Positions 11,578 through 22,159 of a stretch of 28,996 nt of DNA are shown piece after piece (the stretch's first letter is position 1; the number at the start of each line of letters is the position of its first letter). Below the pieces are notes generated by a model that was given only the letters and a program-made list of their open reading frames with translations, did not search any database and was not told the DNA's origin. Where the stretch lies: NCBI GenBank assembly GCA_051453625.1, contig JBOZIK010000001.1, positions 284,898,526-284,927,521 of the forward strand. The letters are read 5' to 3'. Position numbers and translations under genes: made by a program. The DNA comes from Welwitschia mirabilis. Taxonomy: Eukaryota > Gnetophyta > Gnetopsida > Welwitschiales.

Positions 11578-11767
11578 TTATTGTGGTTACTCCACATTAT
11601 CATGGTTAGTCCATATTGCTGTGGTTAGTCCACATTTTCATACTTAGTCCATATTTTTATGATTAGTCCACATTGTTGTGGTTCATTCACATTATTGTGG
11701 TTAGTCCACATTATTATGGTTAGTCCATATTGTTGTGGTTAGTCCATACTGTAGTGGTTAGTCCATA
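11578..11767 (+). repeat. Minisatellite, ten 19-bp units
   Basis: Ten head-to-tail units of exactly 19 bp with consensus close to TTGTTGTGGTTAGTCCACA. Units 2, 7, 8, 9 and 10 keep TGGTTAGTCCAYA unchanged and the others differ by a few bases. A poorer unit may precede it. The array lies about 90 bp before the purine tract of the small LTR element. Confidence 0.93.
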
Positions 11768-11858
11768 CTCATGTGATAAATTTTATATGAATTGCTATTC
11801 TCGAAGCATGTTCTAGCACTTTGAATATGATGACAATATAATTCTTAGATTTTCCATC

Positions 11859-11865
11859 AAGGGGG
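11859..11865 (+). other. Polypurine tract
   Basis: AAGGGGG lies three bases before the 3' LTR start (TGTTAGATAT). This is the expected place and composition for the primer of second-strand DNA synthesis in an LTR retrotransposon. Confidence 0.75.
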
Positions 11866-11868
11866 TTT

Positions 11869-12075
11869 TGTTAGATATATTTCCATTTTAAAGTGGTTTG
11901 TTACAACCACTTGCCATTTTATCTCTCTTTTCCCTAATTTTCCTCATAACATTGGTAATATTTTTATTTTTGTAATGAAAACTTTGAGCTAATTTGAATG
12001 ATTATTTATTTTTACTTCCTAGGAGTTTCTCCTAGTTCTTGGGCCTTCTACGCATATAGGATATGAAATCCCATA
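11869..12075 (+). repeat. 3' LTR of the small LTR element
   Basis: It starts TGTTAGATAT and ends GAAATCCCATA. Its last dinucleotide has changed from CA to TA, a C-to-T change. It is collinear with the 5' LTR with one single-base indel and about 30 substitutions, and is followed directly by AAAGT. Confidence 0.92.
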
Positions 12076-12080
12076 AAAGT
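12076..12080. repeat. Target-site duplication, right copy (AAAGT)
   Basis: Exact repeat of 9473-9477. Together they mark a single insertion event into the D1 LTR. Confidence 0.9.
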
Positions 12081-12450
12081 ATCCACATTTGCTACCAAAA
12101 TTATTATACTAGAGATTAACCACTATTTATTTGATTTATCAAAAGCATTAAATATATGTCATAAGCTATGCTTAAAATCAAGAGACTAGATCTAAGAACA
12201 ACAACATTTTATTAGATAAACAGGGCAAAGATACAATAGAAAATAGAAAACATTAAACTATAACTAAAATATCATGCTAGCTTAAGGGATAGTCCATCCT
12301 AAGAGAATGATTTAAAAAGAAGACACAAAAGGCATCAACCTAAAAATGAAGTACAATGGAGTCAGTCCCTCCTCAAGTATGAATTCTTCAAGCATTTCCT
12401 CCTTTTAAAGTGGGATGCTTAGTCCTTTTTATGATAAAGGCTATGATTAG

Positions 12451-12590
12451 AATGGTTGAGGTCTTTATTTCTTAGTGCTTGATGGGGTGGTTAAGATTTA
12501 ATCTTTTAGCATTTGATGGAATGATTTAGGTTCATCATCTTATAGTATTTGAAAAGTGGTTGAAATCTTTGTCTTGTGATGTTTAGTATC
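12451..12590. repeat. Degenerate tandem repeat in the U3 of D1
   Basis: About four imperfect units of 34-35 bp, each starting near TGGTTRAGRT and ending near TTAGYRYTTGATGG. They lie upstream (minus strand) of the degenerate TATA box of D1. D2 has a different tandem array at the matching place. Confidence 0.5.
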
Positions 12591-12899
12591 TTCTACTAGA
12601 AATAACATGAATTGTCAAGATGAGTCCAACAGATGGGCTTTAGAGTAGGATTCCTCTACCAACTAGTGCCATTACCACATATCTCTAACACCACTATCAT
12701 TTTGTGTAGAATTGGATTCATCTTTACACATATGCTTCAGAACATGACTAAAGACCTAAAAACATTGTGGGTAAAGGCATAAAATCATGTATGGCATCAA
12801 AAAGAATAGAAAACATGTTTTTATGATTAAAATGGTTAAATCAATGTCTTCACATATATAGATTGGCCTAAATACAAATGTTAATTTTTACATATTAAC

Positions 12900-13850
12900 A
12901 TTCATAAATAAAAGGAATATCTTTTTATTTAGTAATTTACCTTTTTTAATAAGAGGCTTTAAGGTGATAAGCTAATATATTGTAAAAAGATATTGCTAAA
13001 GGACTACTTCAGATATTTTCGAACTTTATTTCTCTCTATCCATCCTTCAATCCTTATTTTAATGATATTTTTTAGAAGTTTTTCAAAAAGATTCTCGATT
13101 ACAAAGGGTCTATATTCTCTAAATTTGATTTATTTCTTTTCTTGTACCATATTAAATTTGTATTAATAGATAATTATTTATTTAATTATAACTATGTCAA
13201 ATGATTTTATTTTTTCCACATTACTTCTAAAAAAACAATGTATTGCACTTTAACATTTTTTTTATATAAGCCTTCTACTATCTTTCTTAGATGTCGTCTT
13301 TATAAGCTTTTGTAAATGAAAGGTATATGTTTCTATTAGTATTCAAAAGAATTTCTATTCCATTATTATTATTGAATAAGTCTTCATAAAAATCCTAAAT
13401 GTATCCTTAAAAAAATGATATTCTCTATTTTTTTCCTTTTTAAAGGAATTTTAACAAATTCTTTATTTTTAATCAAATGTTTCAATTCCAACTACCTCTA
13501 TTTAATAAATCATCTCTTCTCATTGCAAATTAGATTCTTTTAATATTCTATTAGATTTTTTTTTTTTTTTTTTTTTACATTTAAGAGCGATCCTTACTTC
13601 TTCACATTCATCATCAAACCATAGTTTCTAATTTATACTCTCTTTCTTAGATACTTGTTAAGAAATAAACAATAAATTTTTGAAATATTTATAAAAGGAT
13701 CCTATTTTTTCTAGAATTTTGATTGAATATATTGCTTTATTTTTATTACTATTCTATATAAATAATTTCTTTTTTGATGTTGATAAAGAAGAAATTTTAT
13801 TAAAATAAAAAATTGAAGAGCCTCACGTAAAAACTCTGCTAAATTTTTAT
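12900..13850 (-). pseudogene. LINE remnant (linker and start of reverse transcriptase)
   Basis: Two separated minus-strand pieces resemble a non-LTR retrotransposon. W-F-D-D-E-C-E-E at 13581-13624 is like the linker between endonuclease and reverse transcriptase. A stretch at 13021-13101 reading F-E-K-L-L...R-I-E-G-W-I-E-R-N is like the first reverse-transcriptase block. The order is right for a minus-strand element, but the frame is broken and the later catalytic blocks are absent, apparently cut off near D1. It does not continue the larger LINE at 15250-17650, because its linker lies 3' of that element's catalytic centre. It is a separate insertion, probably of a different LINE clade. Confidence 0.5.
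13556..13576. repeat. Poly-T run, 21 bp
   Basis: Twenty-one consecutive T, which is poly-A on the LINE strand. It lies just 3' of the W-F-D-D-E-C linker motif, inside former coding sequence, so it is a later mononucleotide expansion rather than the LINE tail. Confidence 0.85.
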
Positions 13851-14188
13851 TATGATTATTTCATTAGAAAAGGAAGTTTATTATTAGGATTTTTCATTAC
13901 ATGATAAATAAGTCTAAATAATGTGGTTATAAGCAAATAAAAAAGTAGTTGCATATTTATCTTTATTTAATATTGGACATATCCATATTTACAACAAGTC
14001 TAGTCAAAGTTATTTGAAGTCCATTATAATTCATGCATAAAAGGGGTATTAGTTATAATTTTATCATAAATGATACTATCATTAATGGATTGCTTGATAT
14101 AAACATATTGTATTATATCCATCATAATAATAAGTTAAATTCATGATAGATACATCTTTATAGCTCAAGATCTCCATAATTTTCATGA

Positions 14189-14202
14189 TTAGTATTAGAG
14201 CC
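14189..14202 (+). other. Decayed plus-strand primer-binding site
   Basis: TTAGTATTAGAGCC differs from the usual plant TTGGTATCAGAGCC by one G-to-A and one C-to-T change. It follows TTTTCA after two bases, and CA is a normal LTR end. A plus-strand LTR element, probably copia-like, should therefore start here, with its LTR somewhere in about 13850-14187. The left LTR end was not found. Confidence 0.55.
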
Positions 14203-15250
14203 TAGTCTCAAGAACTGTGTTTAGTAATTCACTTGAATTATTTTTCGAAGATGAAAAATGTTCATTTATAGAAATGGAATGACGTTGATTTTCATTTTTA
14301 AGAAATGAAATTACAGCTAGCCTTACATGGTTTTATTTCATACTTAGATCCATTCAAAATCATAACAATAGTGCATTTTTAAGAGAAAATGAATTTTAAT
14401 CTATCATTAACTCTATAACATCCAACTTAATCAAACCCATAACATATGAACAACTTAAATTTTTTTATTAAATAATTAATTAAAAAAATCACTTAGTGGA
14501 AGTTAAGGGTCTAGTGGTGTTGGATCCTAAAAACATTGGTAAACATAAAAATTTTAGTTTTAATACATAAAGGAAGAGTTATTAACTAATACCTAACTAT
14601 AAAAAAAACATAAAAACATGAAATGGCAACTAGGCCATAGTTCAAGCAAAATAAAACAACATAATTTTAAAAGGAAAATCACTACATAAGCTAAATGAAA
14701 TAAAATTTAAGATTTTCATCATTACTTAACAAGATAAAAGCTGAATCATTTATTTTTCATCCTAGATATTAGTCAATTGTTATATCTAAAGCAATATGTG
14801 AAGAGACTTGCTTAGTAGAGCTCCATTAAGGGAATTCTAGTTACTAAATAAGGTTAATTAAACTAATGCTCAAGAAGATTTATAAATTAATTAACCTCAA
14901 GCTAATCTTATTTGCTTGAGTTTGCATCTAAAATGTGACATGATGTAGAATATTAGATTTCATTTAAAAATATTGGAAACTAGGAAGCTTTTGCATTTTG
15001 AAAAAGAAGTTTGTAATGATATTTCTATAGATAATATAAAATATAAGGTCACATGCAATGTCATATGGACTTAGCCTTTAATAGCTTAGGATTGCCTTTT
15101 TTTTGGTTTATTTCTCTTGTTTAGAAGGCATTACTAGCCCATATATAGGATTTAATACTAATACTGCATGTTACAATCATATGTTGAAATGATTTCTTAT
15201 ATTTACATAAGGGGTAAATAATGAAGTGTTACCCTAGGTTCAAAAATAGT
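14203..15250. other. Unassigned DNA, possible copia leader and gag start
   Basis: It follows the decayed primer-binding site, so the first few hundred bases could be the leader and gag of a plus-strand element. No domain is readable and stops are dense. The rest shows no structure. The last part may hold the 3' end of the LINE to the right. Confidence 0.3.
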
Positions 15251-17650
15251 TATCTAAAGGTAATCCTTTATAAAGAATATATTAGTTAATATGATTATCT
15301 TGTTAGAACTAATTTCTTTTTAAAGTCCCATTTTATATCTAGATTCTAAAAGATCATTGTATCTTATTTTATTAAATGAAGATCCTTTTTAGTCAGTAAG
15401 ACAGAACTAATAAATCATTTTTCTATTGAAATTTTTATAGGATTGAGTTATTATTATCATTGTTAATTATTCTATCCTCCAAAAACATAGATAGTAAGAT
15501 ATAAAATCTCTTAATGTTATGCATAGAACCATAGAGTAACTCAAACGAGTCTTATAATAAATAATTCCCATTGTAAAATATCCATGATAAGGATATAAAG
15601 CCTCTTTGCATCTAACTACTTATTAATTGAGAATTTGAAGAGCCTTCTAGGATATTTCTATCTAGAATTCTCCAAGACAAATTCCTTTGAAGAAATGAAC
15701 TAAGAATTTTTAGTGAATTTCAATCAATGAAATCATGAATCATTCTCCATGCTTTCCAAATACTTTAAAGGCATGTATACATCTTAGTATAACTACGCGA
15801 GGTTATCTAATCTAATTCAAAGAATTATGTCCTTTCTAGAGTTTTGTTTTCTTAGATTTACACTTTTTCAATCTAGTAAAAAAATAGATTGTAAACAATG
15901 CTATGCTCTAAAAAATAATGTATGATATATTTAGCACATAGAAATTTTTCTTGTTGAAATATTTTAATGAGTTTTAATACTCTATTATTAATTAAAAGAC
16001 ATCATAGTTTCTAAGTAATATTATTAAAACCCTTTTCAACATCTAAAATTGATCATATAAAGTTCCTTAATGGAGATTTAGTGTTTTTGTAATAATTGAA
16101 GATAGGTGACAAACAAGAGAAATAAAAATCAGAAGTGCTTAAAGTAATAGAGTTGCATGCTAATAATTTCCCTACATAAGATAGTTTATTTAGTTTTTAT
16201 TAATCGATCTTCTTCTTGACTTTATTAAGATTCTTTCCCAAAGCTTATAGGTTATGTCATTAAAGAAAAATAGGATACCTACAATATTGATGATATCATT
16301 CTGTCTAATAATCTTTTAGGTTTATGATTTAGGAACTATGTATTACCTCTACTATTATTTACAAAGGACTTTTCATACTTAATCTTAAAACTGAATGGTG
16401 TGTAATATTGTTTACTTATCTCAATAAGCTTATTAATATAGCTTTGTTTATCCTTTATAAGGAAAGAAAATCATAATGAAAGTGCATATTTATCATCTAT
16501 ATAAAATCACAACTAATTCTAATGCTAGTTAACAATCCATCTCTTAGGCCTTTCTTAATGTAATGGCCTAAAAAATAAGCTATGATGATAAATTAAAAAG
16601 AGGCAATCGGGAAACATAATAATACTAATATTTCTATTAAAATTTCTACATCAATTATCATGAAAGTATTACAATCAACAAAAACTCATTTGATCATGTG
16701 TAAAAACATCTCACTGAACGTAAGCTTTTCCATATACTTTAGAATAAATTTCTAGAGAATATGATCATACACCTTAACATAGTTAACCTTTATAAATAAG
16801 ATATTCTCATTATTCTCTAGTATCTATTGCTATCCTTTTCAATCTACTAGCATACTATTAAGAATGTATTAACCAAGAAAAAGACCTATCTACTATTGAC
16901 TACTAATGTTTGATATAATCTTCTATAGTATATTCATAAGACATTTTACCTAGATTTTGTAAAAAGTATTTGCTAATGTTATTAGTCCTTAATTATTGAT
17001 AACATTTCTATTACTAGGTTCAAAAAACAAGCTAATGATTTCTTTATTTAGATTAGGTTTTAATAAATGCTTAGAAATGACTTTCTTGTTTACCTATAAG
17101 CAATTATTATTAATAATATTTTAGTGCTAAGCCTAGAGATTTACCATTAGACCATATTAAAGTAAGAATCTCTAAGTTATTCTTTAGTAATATCACTCTT
17201 AAGTAATCTAACATGTTCATTTTGTTAAACTTTAGGAATGAAACTAATGATATTAGTAAACTTATAAAAATTAAATTCTTCTAGCCTAAAGATTGTTCTA
17301 AAATGGTTAGTTAACTTATTAAAAATCTTATTAGGATTAAAAATTTTTGAATTTATTAACGTTAATTTATTAATTTTAATATGTCATCATTTCGTTTTGA
17401 AGAATTAAAAATTATTTGTAGTTAAAATCCTGAATTCTCAATTAGCACATCATGCAGTTAATAAGGACACCTTTAGCATAATACTAATCCCATTTTTGCT
17501 AAGTAGATTTTATTTTAGGTAACTCCTCCTAAGTTTCTAAATAAGAAGAACTAATTCAGTGCTGATAGTAAAGGTCTAAGATTTTCTTTTCAATTCTATG
17601 ATACTTCAATCTTTACATTTCTTGCTACCTACTTGTAAGCAAATATGGTA
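15250..17650 (-). pseudogene. LINE ORF2 remnant, reverse transcriptase
   Basis: The minus strand carries the reverse transcriptase of a plant L1-like non-LTR retrotransposon, which copies its RNA at a nicked chromosomal site. Blocks read in order from the right: N-G-K-S-L-G-L-A (near 17140), L-I-T-L-A-N-T-F-Y-K-I (near 16960), F-I-K-V-N-Y-V-K-V-Y-D (16762-16794), F-Y-I-D-D-K-Y-A with the catalytic Asp pair kept at 16492-16497, then thumb-like L-S-Y-V-G-K-L-L-A-C-N (near 16170) and A-K-Y-I-I-H (near 15940). The frame shifts many times and stops are common. The endonuclease is missing and the remnant ends just right of 17640, close to R1 copy C, which fits ordinary 5' truncation or later disruption. 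The left limit is uncertain. Confidence 0.8.
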
Positions 17651-17844
17651 TTTTTTAAAATCCATTATATGACTTTATTTCATCAACATATCTAATAAAA
17701 TGTTATTTGAGAATGTGGCTTGCATTCCGTATCTAAAAAAGTAAATTTTTCCTATGATTATAGAAAAATTATTGTATTCCCATGATTAAAAAATTTCATA
17801 TTTTTATTTTTTAAAGTAGCAAAGTTGTTCATCAAAAAAATTCA

Positions 17845-19130
17845 CTAATTTATACTTACTAGTTAATAAGCTATGATGTTTTTAACCTATGCCTATATTC
17901 TAGAAAGTTAACTTTAGCTATAAGAAATATGGTAAAGTTTTTAAAATTAGTTATTAAATAATTTAAATTAGTAAAATAATAAATGTACTAGATGAAATAA
18001 TTATCTATAAAACATCTTAAATAAATTTACTAAATCAAATCAATGTAGAAAGAAAAATCAAATCAATTTAAGAAAACCATTTACTAGCCTTAGGATTTCC
18101 ATGAAAGAGTACTAGCTTAAAAGATATTTTTGAGGATTACATCTTTAGCCCTAATGAGATGGACATAATGCATAATAGATAAAAATATAATATTAAAATA
18201 AACATGGTTACCCAACTTTCTTTTCTTCTTCTTCTTCTTTTTTTAATAATGAATCCTCTAGTCGCTTAACCATGATCATTCATTAGTAACTTTTATCACC
18301 AACCACAAGAGACTCTTATATCTTTCTAGTGTCTTAGTGAGAGTCAATAGAAGGGAATAATAACATAATTTCATAAAAACCATAAATAATTACCTAATGC
18401 AATATCACATCATTCCATTAGAATATTTAAAAGAGATCATAGAGATAATATGAGTAAAGAGCTTACTTAGAAAGATTAGTAAGTCCTTGATAGTTGAAGA
18501 TTAATGAAGTTTCAAGCTCAAGAATCCTTAGCTCCAAGATCCATAAAATGAAGAATGAGAAGAAAGAAATAGGATAGAAGGAAATGCAAGTGTATGAAAA
18601 ATGAAAAGTATCTCCTCCCTTGCAAGAGAGGAAAGAATCTCTATATATAATTAAACAAAGGACACATAGCTCAAGAACATAAGATCACATGATTTATTAT
18701 TAATAAGTGGGATAAATAATAAGTAACACTAGAGTACTAAAAAAATTCATAATTATGACTTATGCACCTAATTAAGATGAATAATCTTCTTGTTTTAATT
18801 AGTAAGGTTAATTACCTGTATCATTTCCTCATGCTAGCTTCTTCTTAATCCTTTATAGGCTCATAAGTAAGGTTAATTCATCTAATACATGTATCAAAAG
18901 AATAAATGCATAAATCTCAAAATTTTCATATTTTATAATGAGATAAAAGTAACCTTACACATCTCAATAAGATAAAATTTTTAGTAGAGTAAATCTAATC
19001 ATTTATGATATTGGTTATAGGTAATAGAACATGTGCTTATTAAAATGCTCATTTATTACAAAATGCATAGAATCTATCAATCAATTAACACAAAGGAGAA
19101 AATGTCTTTTCATAATATAATACCTATTTA
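17845..19130. repeat. Dispersed repeat R1, copy C (partial)
   Basis: This copy is collinear with copy A from about 2638 to 3960. Landmarks are TTATACTTACTAGTTAATAA at the left, AACATGGTTAC at 18201, GAGCTTACTTAGAAAGATTAG near 18460 and CTCTATATATAA near 18640. Compared with copies A and B it lacks about 680 bp on the left and about 300 bp on the right, where it abuts the minus-strand integrase fragment. It contains a short (CTT)n run near 18222-18240. Confidence 0.7.
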
Positions 19131-19149
19131 TGAGGATTACATTAGCTTA

Positions 19150-19799
19150 AATTTAAACATTAGCTTATGTATAATTCCATCTACATTAGGAGCCAAAAAT
19201 ATTCCCTTGAATCTAATAATACCATCTGAATTAATCCTAAAATCTATTAATTTTTCTAATTGGTCCTTTAATTTTTGACAATTCTTATATATCTTTATCC
19301 CTCTAAAATAATTCTAGAAGTTTGGCTTTGATCTTTCATGATTACTTTAAGATAATCTTGTCTACTAAGATCACTTGTAACCTCATTTCCATTATCTTCA
19401 TAGTATAAAATCTCTAGATCAAAATTGCATAGAGATTTCATCTATCTTTTTTTGCCTAAGATTTAAGTTTAGTAGAGTAAAAATGTATTTTAGACCCTTA
19501 TGATCTATTCAAACTTAAAAATTTACACCACAGAGATAATTCTTCAATAACTTTAAAGCAAAAATTAATACAACTAATTCAAGATCGTGAATAGGATAAT
19601 TTATTTTATGAGTTTTAAGTTCTCTTGATTCATAAGATATTACTCTTTTATCTTATTCAAGAACTTCTCCAAGAATTTCTCCAGATGCATTAGTATAAAC
19701 TGAGAAAGTCTTTAAATCATCTAATATTTCTAAGACTAAACTACTGGTTAAGAATTCTTTAAGATAATCAAATAACTACTAATACTTTTTAGTTCATTG

Positions 19800-19867
<68 letters not shown>

Positions 19868-21400
19868 AATAAAGGCTTATTAATAAAGAAGCCATCTTAA
19901 AGAAGTTAAAGTAAATTGCCAATAGTACCCAATAAGTCCAAGAAATCTTCTAATATCAGTAATATTTATAGGTGTTAGCTATCTTATAATTACTCTAACT
20001 TTATCTTCATCCACTGATATATCTTTATTAGATATTACATGACCTAGAAATTGAATGAATCCCTTTTATAAAGAGCATTTTTCCATGTTAGCATATAATC
20101 GATGATTCTGTAAAGTTTATAACACTATCCTCATGTGTTTCTCATACTCTTCATAAGTCTTGAAATAAATAAATATCATAAATAAATATTATTACAAAGA
20201 AATCCATACATGGTTGAAAGATATAATAAGACTTATAAATACTATAGGGCATTAGTTAAACCAAAAGGCATAATAGTGAAATCATAATATCCATAGCGGG
20301 ATCTAAATGCTATTTTATAAATATATTCTTCCTTAATTCGAACTTGATGATATTTAGATTTTGGATTAACTTTTGAAACCACCTTAGCTTCCTTAAGCTG
20401 ATAAAAAAGGTCATCTATTCTTGGTATCAAATACTTGTTCTTGATGGTAACCTTATTTAGCTGTTTATAATCAATGCATACTCTTAGTGTTCCATCCTTA
20501 TTTTTTAAAAATAATACATGTGCTACCCATGGTGATACACTAGAATGAATGAAGCCTTTTTGTAAGAGTTACTTAAGTTGAATTTTTAATTATTTTATTT
20601 CCTAGGAGACATTCTATATAATGCCTTAGAAATTGGTTGTGTTTATGGGATTAATTCAATGAAAGACTCAACTTTTTGAAGTGGTGACATTCCTTAAAAT
20701 TTTATTGTAAATACATTAATATATTCTTGGACTATTGTATATTATTTACTAAAGTTTCTCCTTCCTCTAAGCTACTTAATTTTAGGTACAACATATAGAC
20801 TGATGATGTCGTCTTATTTACTCTTTTTATATGCTTTGCATTAATTAAATTCTCCATTGCTGATTTATAATGATCTTGAAAGATTAGTCTTTAACCATGA
20901 TTCATTCTTTCTATTTAATGCTTTTCATAATTTCTAACTGCTTTATTTTGCATCAATTAATTCATATCAAAAAATAATATTCTTAAGTTAGTAATACTTG
21001 GTTGTATCTAAAAATCTTCTCCTCTTGTGGATAAAGTATAGTTTTGGACTTCCTGATTAACTTTATATATGAATCAATTTGCTAGCTCTATGCATTACTT
21101 AATTGGAATACAACATAATTTCACTCTTACAATAATTCTAGAAGATATAAAGCAATGTGTTGCTTCACAATAAAATAATCTAATTACTTATTTATTATTA
21201 AGTAAAGCCTTACTTTCTATGATAGAACTTTAAAATTGCATTCCTTAATTATCTACTACTATTTAAAGTCATTCTTTTAATTGAGGAACACATTTTAGTT
21301 CTCAAGGATTTTCAAGTTTTGGAAAGATCTTTATTATATAATGAACATTATCTTATGTTATGATTTCTTTTACAATGGTAGCATTGATATCTAAATGTAG
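19150..21400 (-). pseudogene. Ty3/gypsy gag-pol remnant: zinc knuckle, PR, RT, RH, start of IN
   Basis: Minus-strand order from the right: a gag zinc knuckle (21346-21393, C-Y-H-C-K-R-N-H-N-I-R-stop-C, one spacer residue short); an aspartic protease whose D-S-G-A motif reads Y-C-E-A (about 21159-21172); reverse transcriptase with S-P-W (about 20530), [11 protein letters not shown] (about 20470) and M-P-F-G-L-T-N (about 20260), the catalytic D-D pair reading Y-D (20175-20180); V-I-S-N-K-D-I-S-V-D (20000-20040); F-L-G-L-I-G-Y-Y (19919-19946); RNase H with V-Y-T-N-A-S (19683-19700) instead of T-D-A-S, H-D-L-E-L and I-D-H-K-G-L; and an integrase linker with D-G-I-I-R-F-K-G near 19230. Integrase stops before its zinc-binding region, at R1 copy C. 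Several frameshifts, many stops and four changed catalytic sites make it dead. The longest open piece is 20242-20430. Confidence 0.93.
19803..19866. repeat. CT microsatellite, 32 units
   Basis: Sixty-four bases of uninterrupted CT (GA on the coding strand of the gypsy remnant). It lies between F-L-G-L-I-G-Y-Y of the reverse transcriptase and the W-N-E-L-K segment before RNase H, so it expanded inside former coding sequence and would have read as alternating Arg-Glu. Confidence 0.98.
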
Positions 21401-21642
21401 CTTTATAGTGATCTAGATTTAAAACTAAGTTTACACCTAGTTATTATTCTTTCATAAGGATAATTGGGCTTAACTAAATAGAAATTAAACAAAATTTAAC
21501 TTAAATTCAAGTTATAATAAAAATGAGAAAAGAATAAAGAAAAGAAGCATTTAGAATTTTGTGAAACTTCATTTGGAAAGTAGAAAGAAAAAAAACTTTA
21601 AGTCATCCAATTTATCTTTCTGTAAGTCCTTACTCGACCATA
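21401..21642 (-). other. Short gag or leader remnant next to D2
   Basis: Only about 240 bp separate the zinc knuckle from the LTR. Nearly all of gag must therefore be deleted or unrecognisable. A poor primer-binding-site match (ACTCGACCA at about 21632-21640 on the plus strand) lies directly before the LTR terminus TGTAACAC. Confidence 0.45.
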
Positions 21643-22128
21643 TGTAACACTATCCTGAAACAAAAACTCAGACCATCAAGTGTAAAGACTAAGGTCATCA
21701 TAACATAATCTCATTTACCATTTAAGTGTTAGTGAATTTGATTATCATTGATCCCTCATAATCTTACAGTAAAAATGGAAAGTACGAACTTAACTATGTG
21801 TAAGATCCATAAAACTACTAAGATTATAAACCAATTAATAAAATGAATTCACTTGATTAATTAAGTAAACTTAATAGTTGCATTATCCCTTAAGTATTCG
21901 TAGCATAAAATTAAATTTAAAACTAACAATCAAAAGAAAATAACTCTGAATTATTGAATTCAAAAATTATACGTTACATAAAAAATGAAGAAATAGGAAG
22001 AACTCCTTAGTCTCCTTGAAAACAAGCTCATTCCCCAAGCAAGTACTTAGAAGGCCATTGTGTCTTGATGCTCTAGAGGTTCTGTGCTTTTACTAAATGA
22101 AGGATGATTACAAATACATGTTCAATGG

Positions 22129-22140
22129 CCTTTTATAGAT
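22129..22140 (-). promoter_or_regulatory. TATA box of the D2 LTR
   Basis: The minus strand reads ATCTATAAAAGG, an excellent plant TATA box. It is placed so that transcription would run towards the gag-pol remnant, which sets the LTR orientation. The D1 counterpart has decayed to CATAAAAAGG. Confidence 0.7.
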
Positions 22141-22159
22141 GAGGGTAGGGTTGAGATAG

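Larger units (their letters stand above)
9478..12075 (+). mobile_element. Small non-autonomous LTR retrotransposon
   Basis: The element is 2598 bp and structurally complete: 5' LTR 9478-9685, primer-binding site 9688-9699, interior of about 2.2 kb, purine tract 11859-11865, 3' LTR 11869-12075 and a perfect AAAGT duplication outside. The two LTRs differ at about 30 of 208 positions by my count, so the insertion is old. The interior shows none of the protease, integrase, reverse transcriptase or RNase H motifs, and its open frames are short (longest 105 codons, minus). It must have moved using proteins from another element. The LTR ends (TGTT...CCCACA) and the Met primer-binding site fit a copia-type or TRIM/LARD-like element, but the superfamily cannot be fixed without pol. 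It is inserted in the D1 LTR. Confidence 0.92.
9159..12892 (-). repeat. LTR of family D, copy D1, split by a later insertion
   Basis: The two parts, 9159-9477 and 12081-12892, together correspond to D2 at 21643-22615. Shared segments include TAACATAATCTCATTTACCAT (9256 and about 21702) and TTACCACATATCTCTAACACCA against TTACCATATGTCTCTAATGCCA. Both copies stop at a run ending TTTACA (12892, 22615). A degenerate minus-strand TATA box (CATAAAAAGGAC) sits near 12428, matching TATAAAAGG in D2. D1 lies beside minus-strand interior DNA on its left, so it is most likely a 5' LTR. It is interrupted by the LTR element at 9478-12075. Confidence 0.7.

Noticed and set aside
11578-11767. CRISPR array
   Set aside because: The 19-bp units are head-to-tail without spacers, in a eukaryotic retrotransposon. 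It is a minisatellite.
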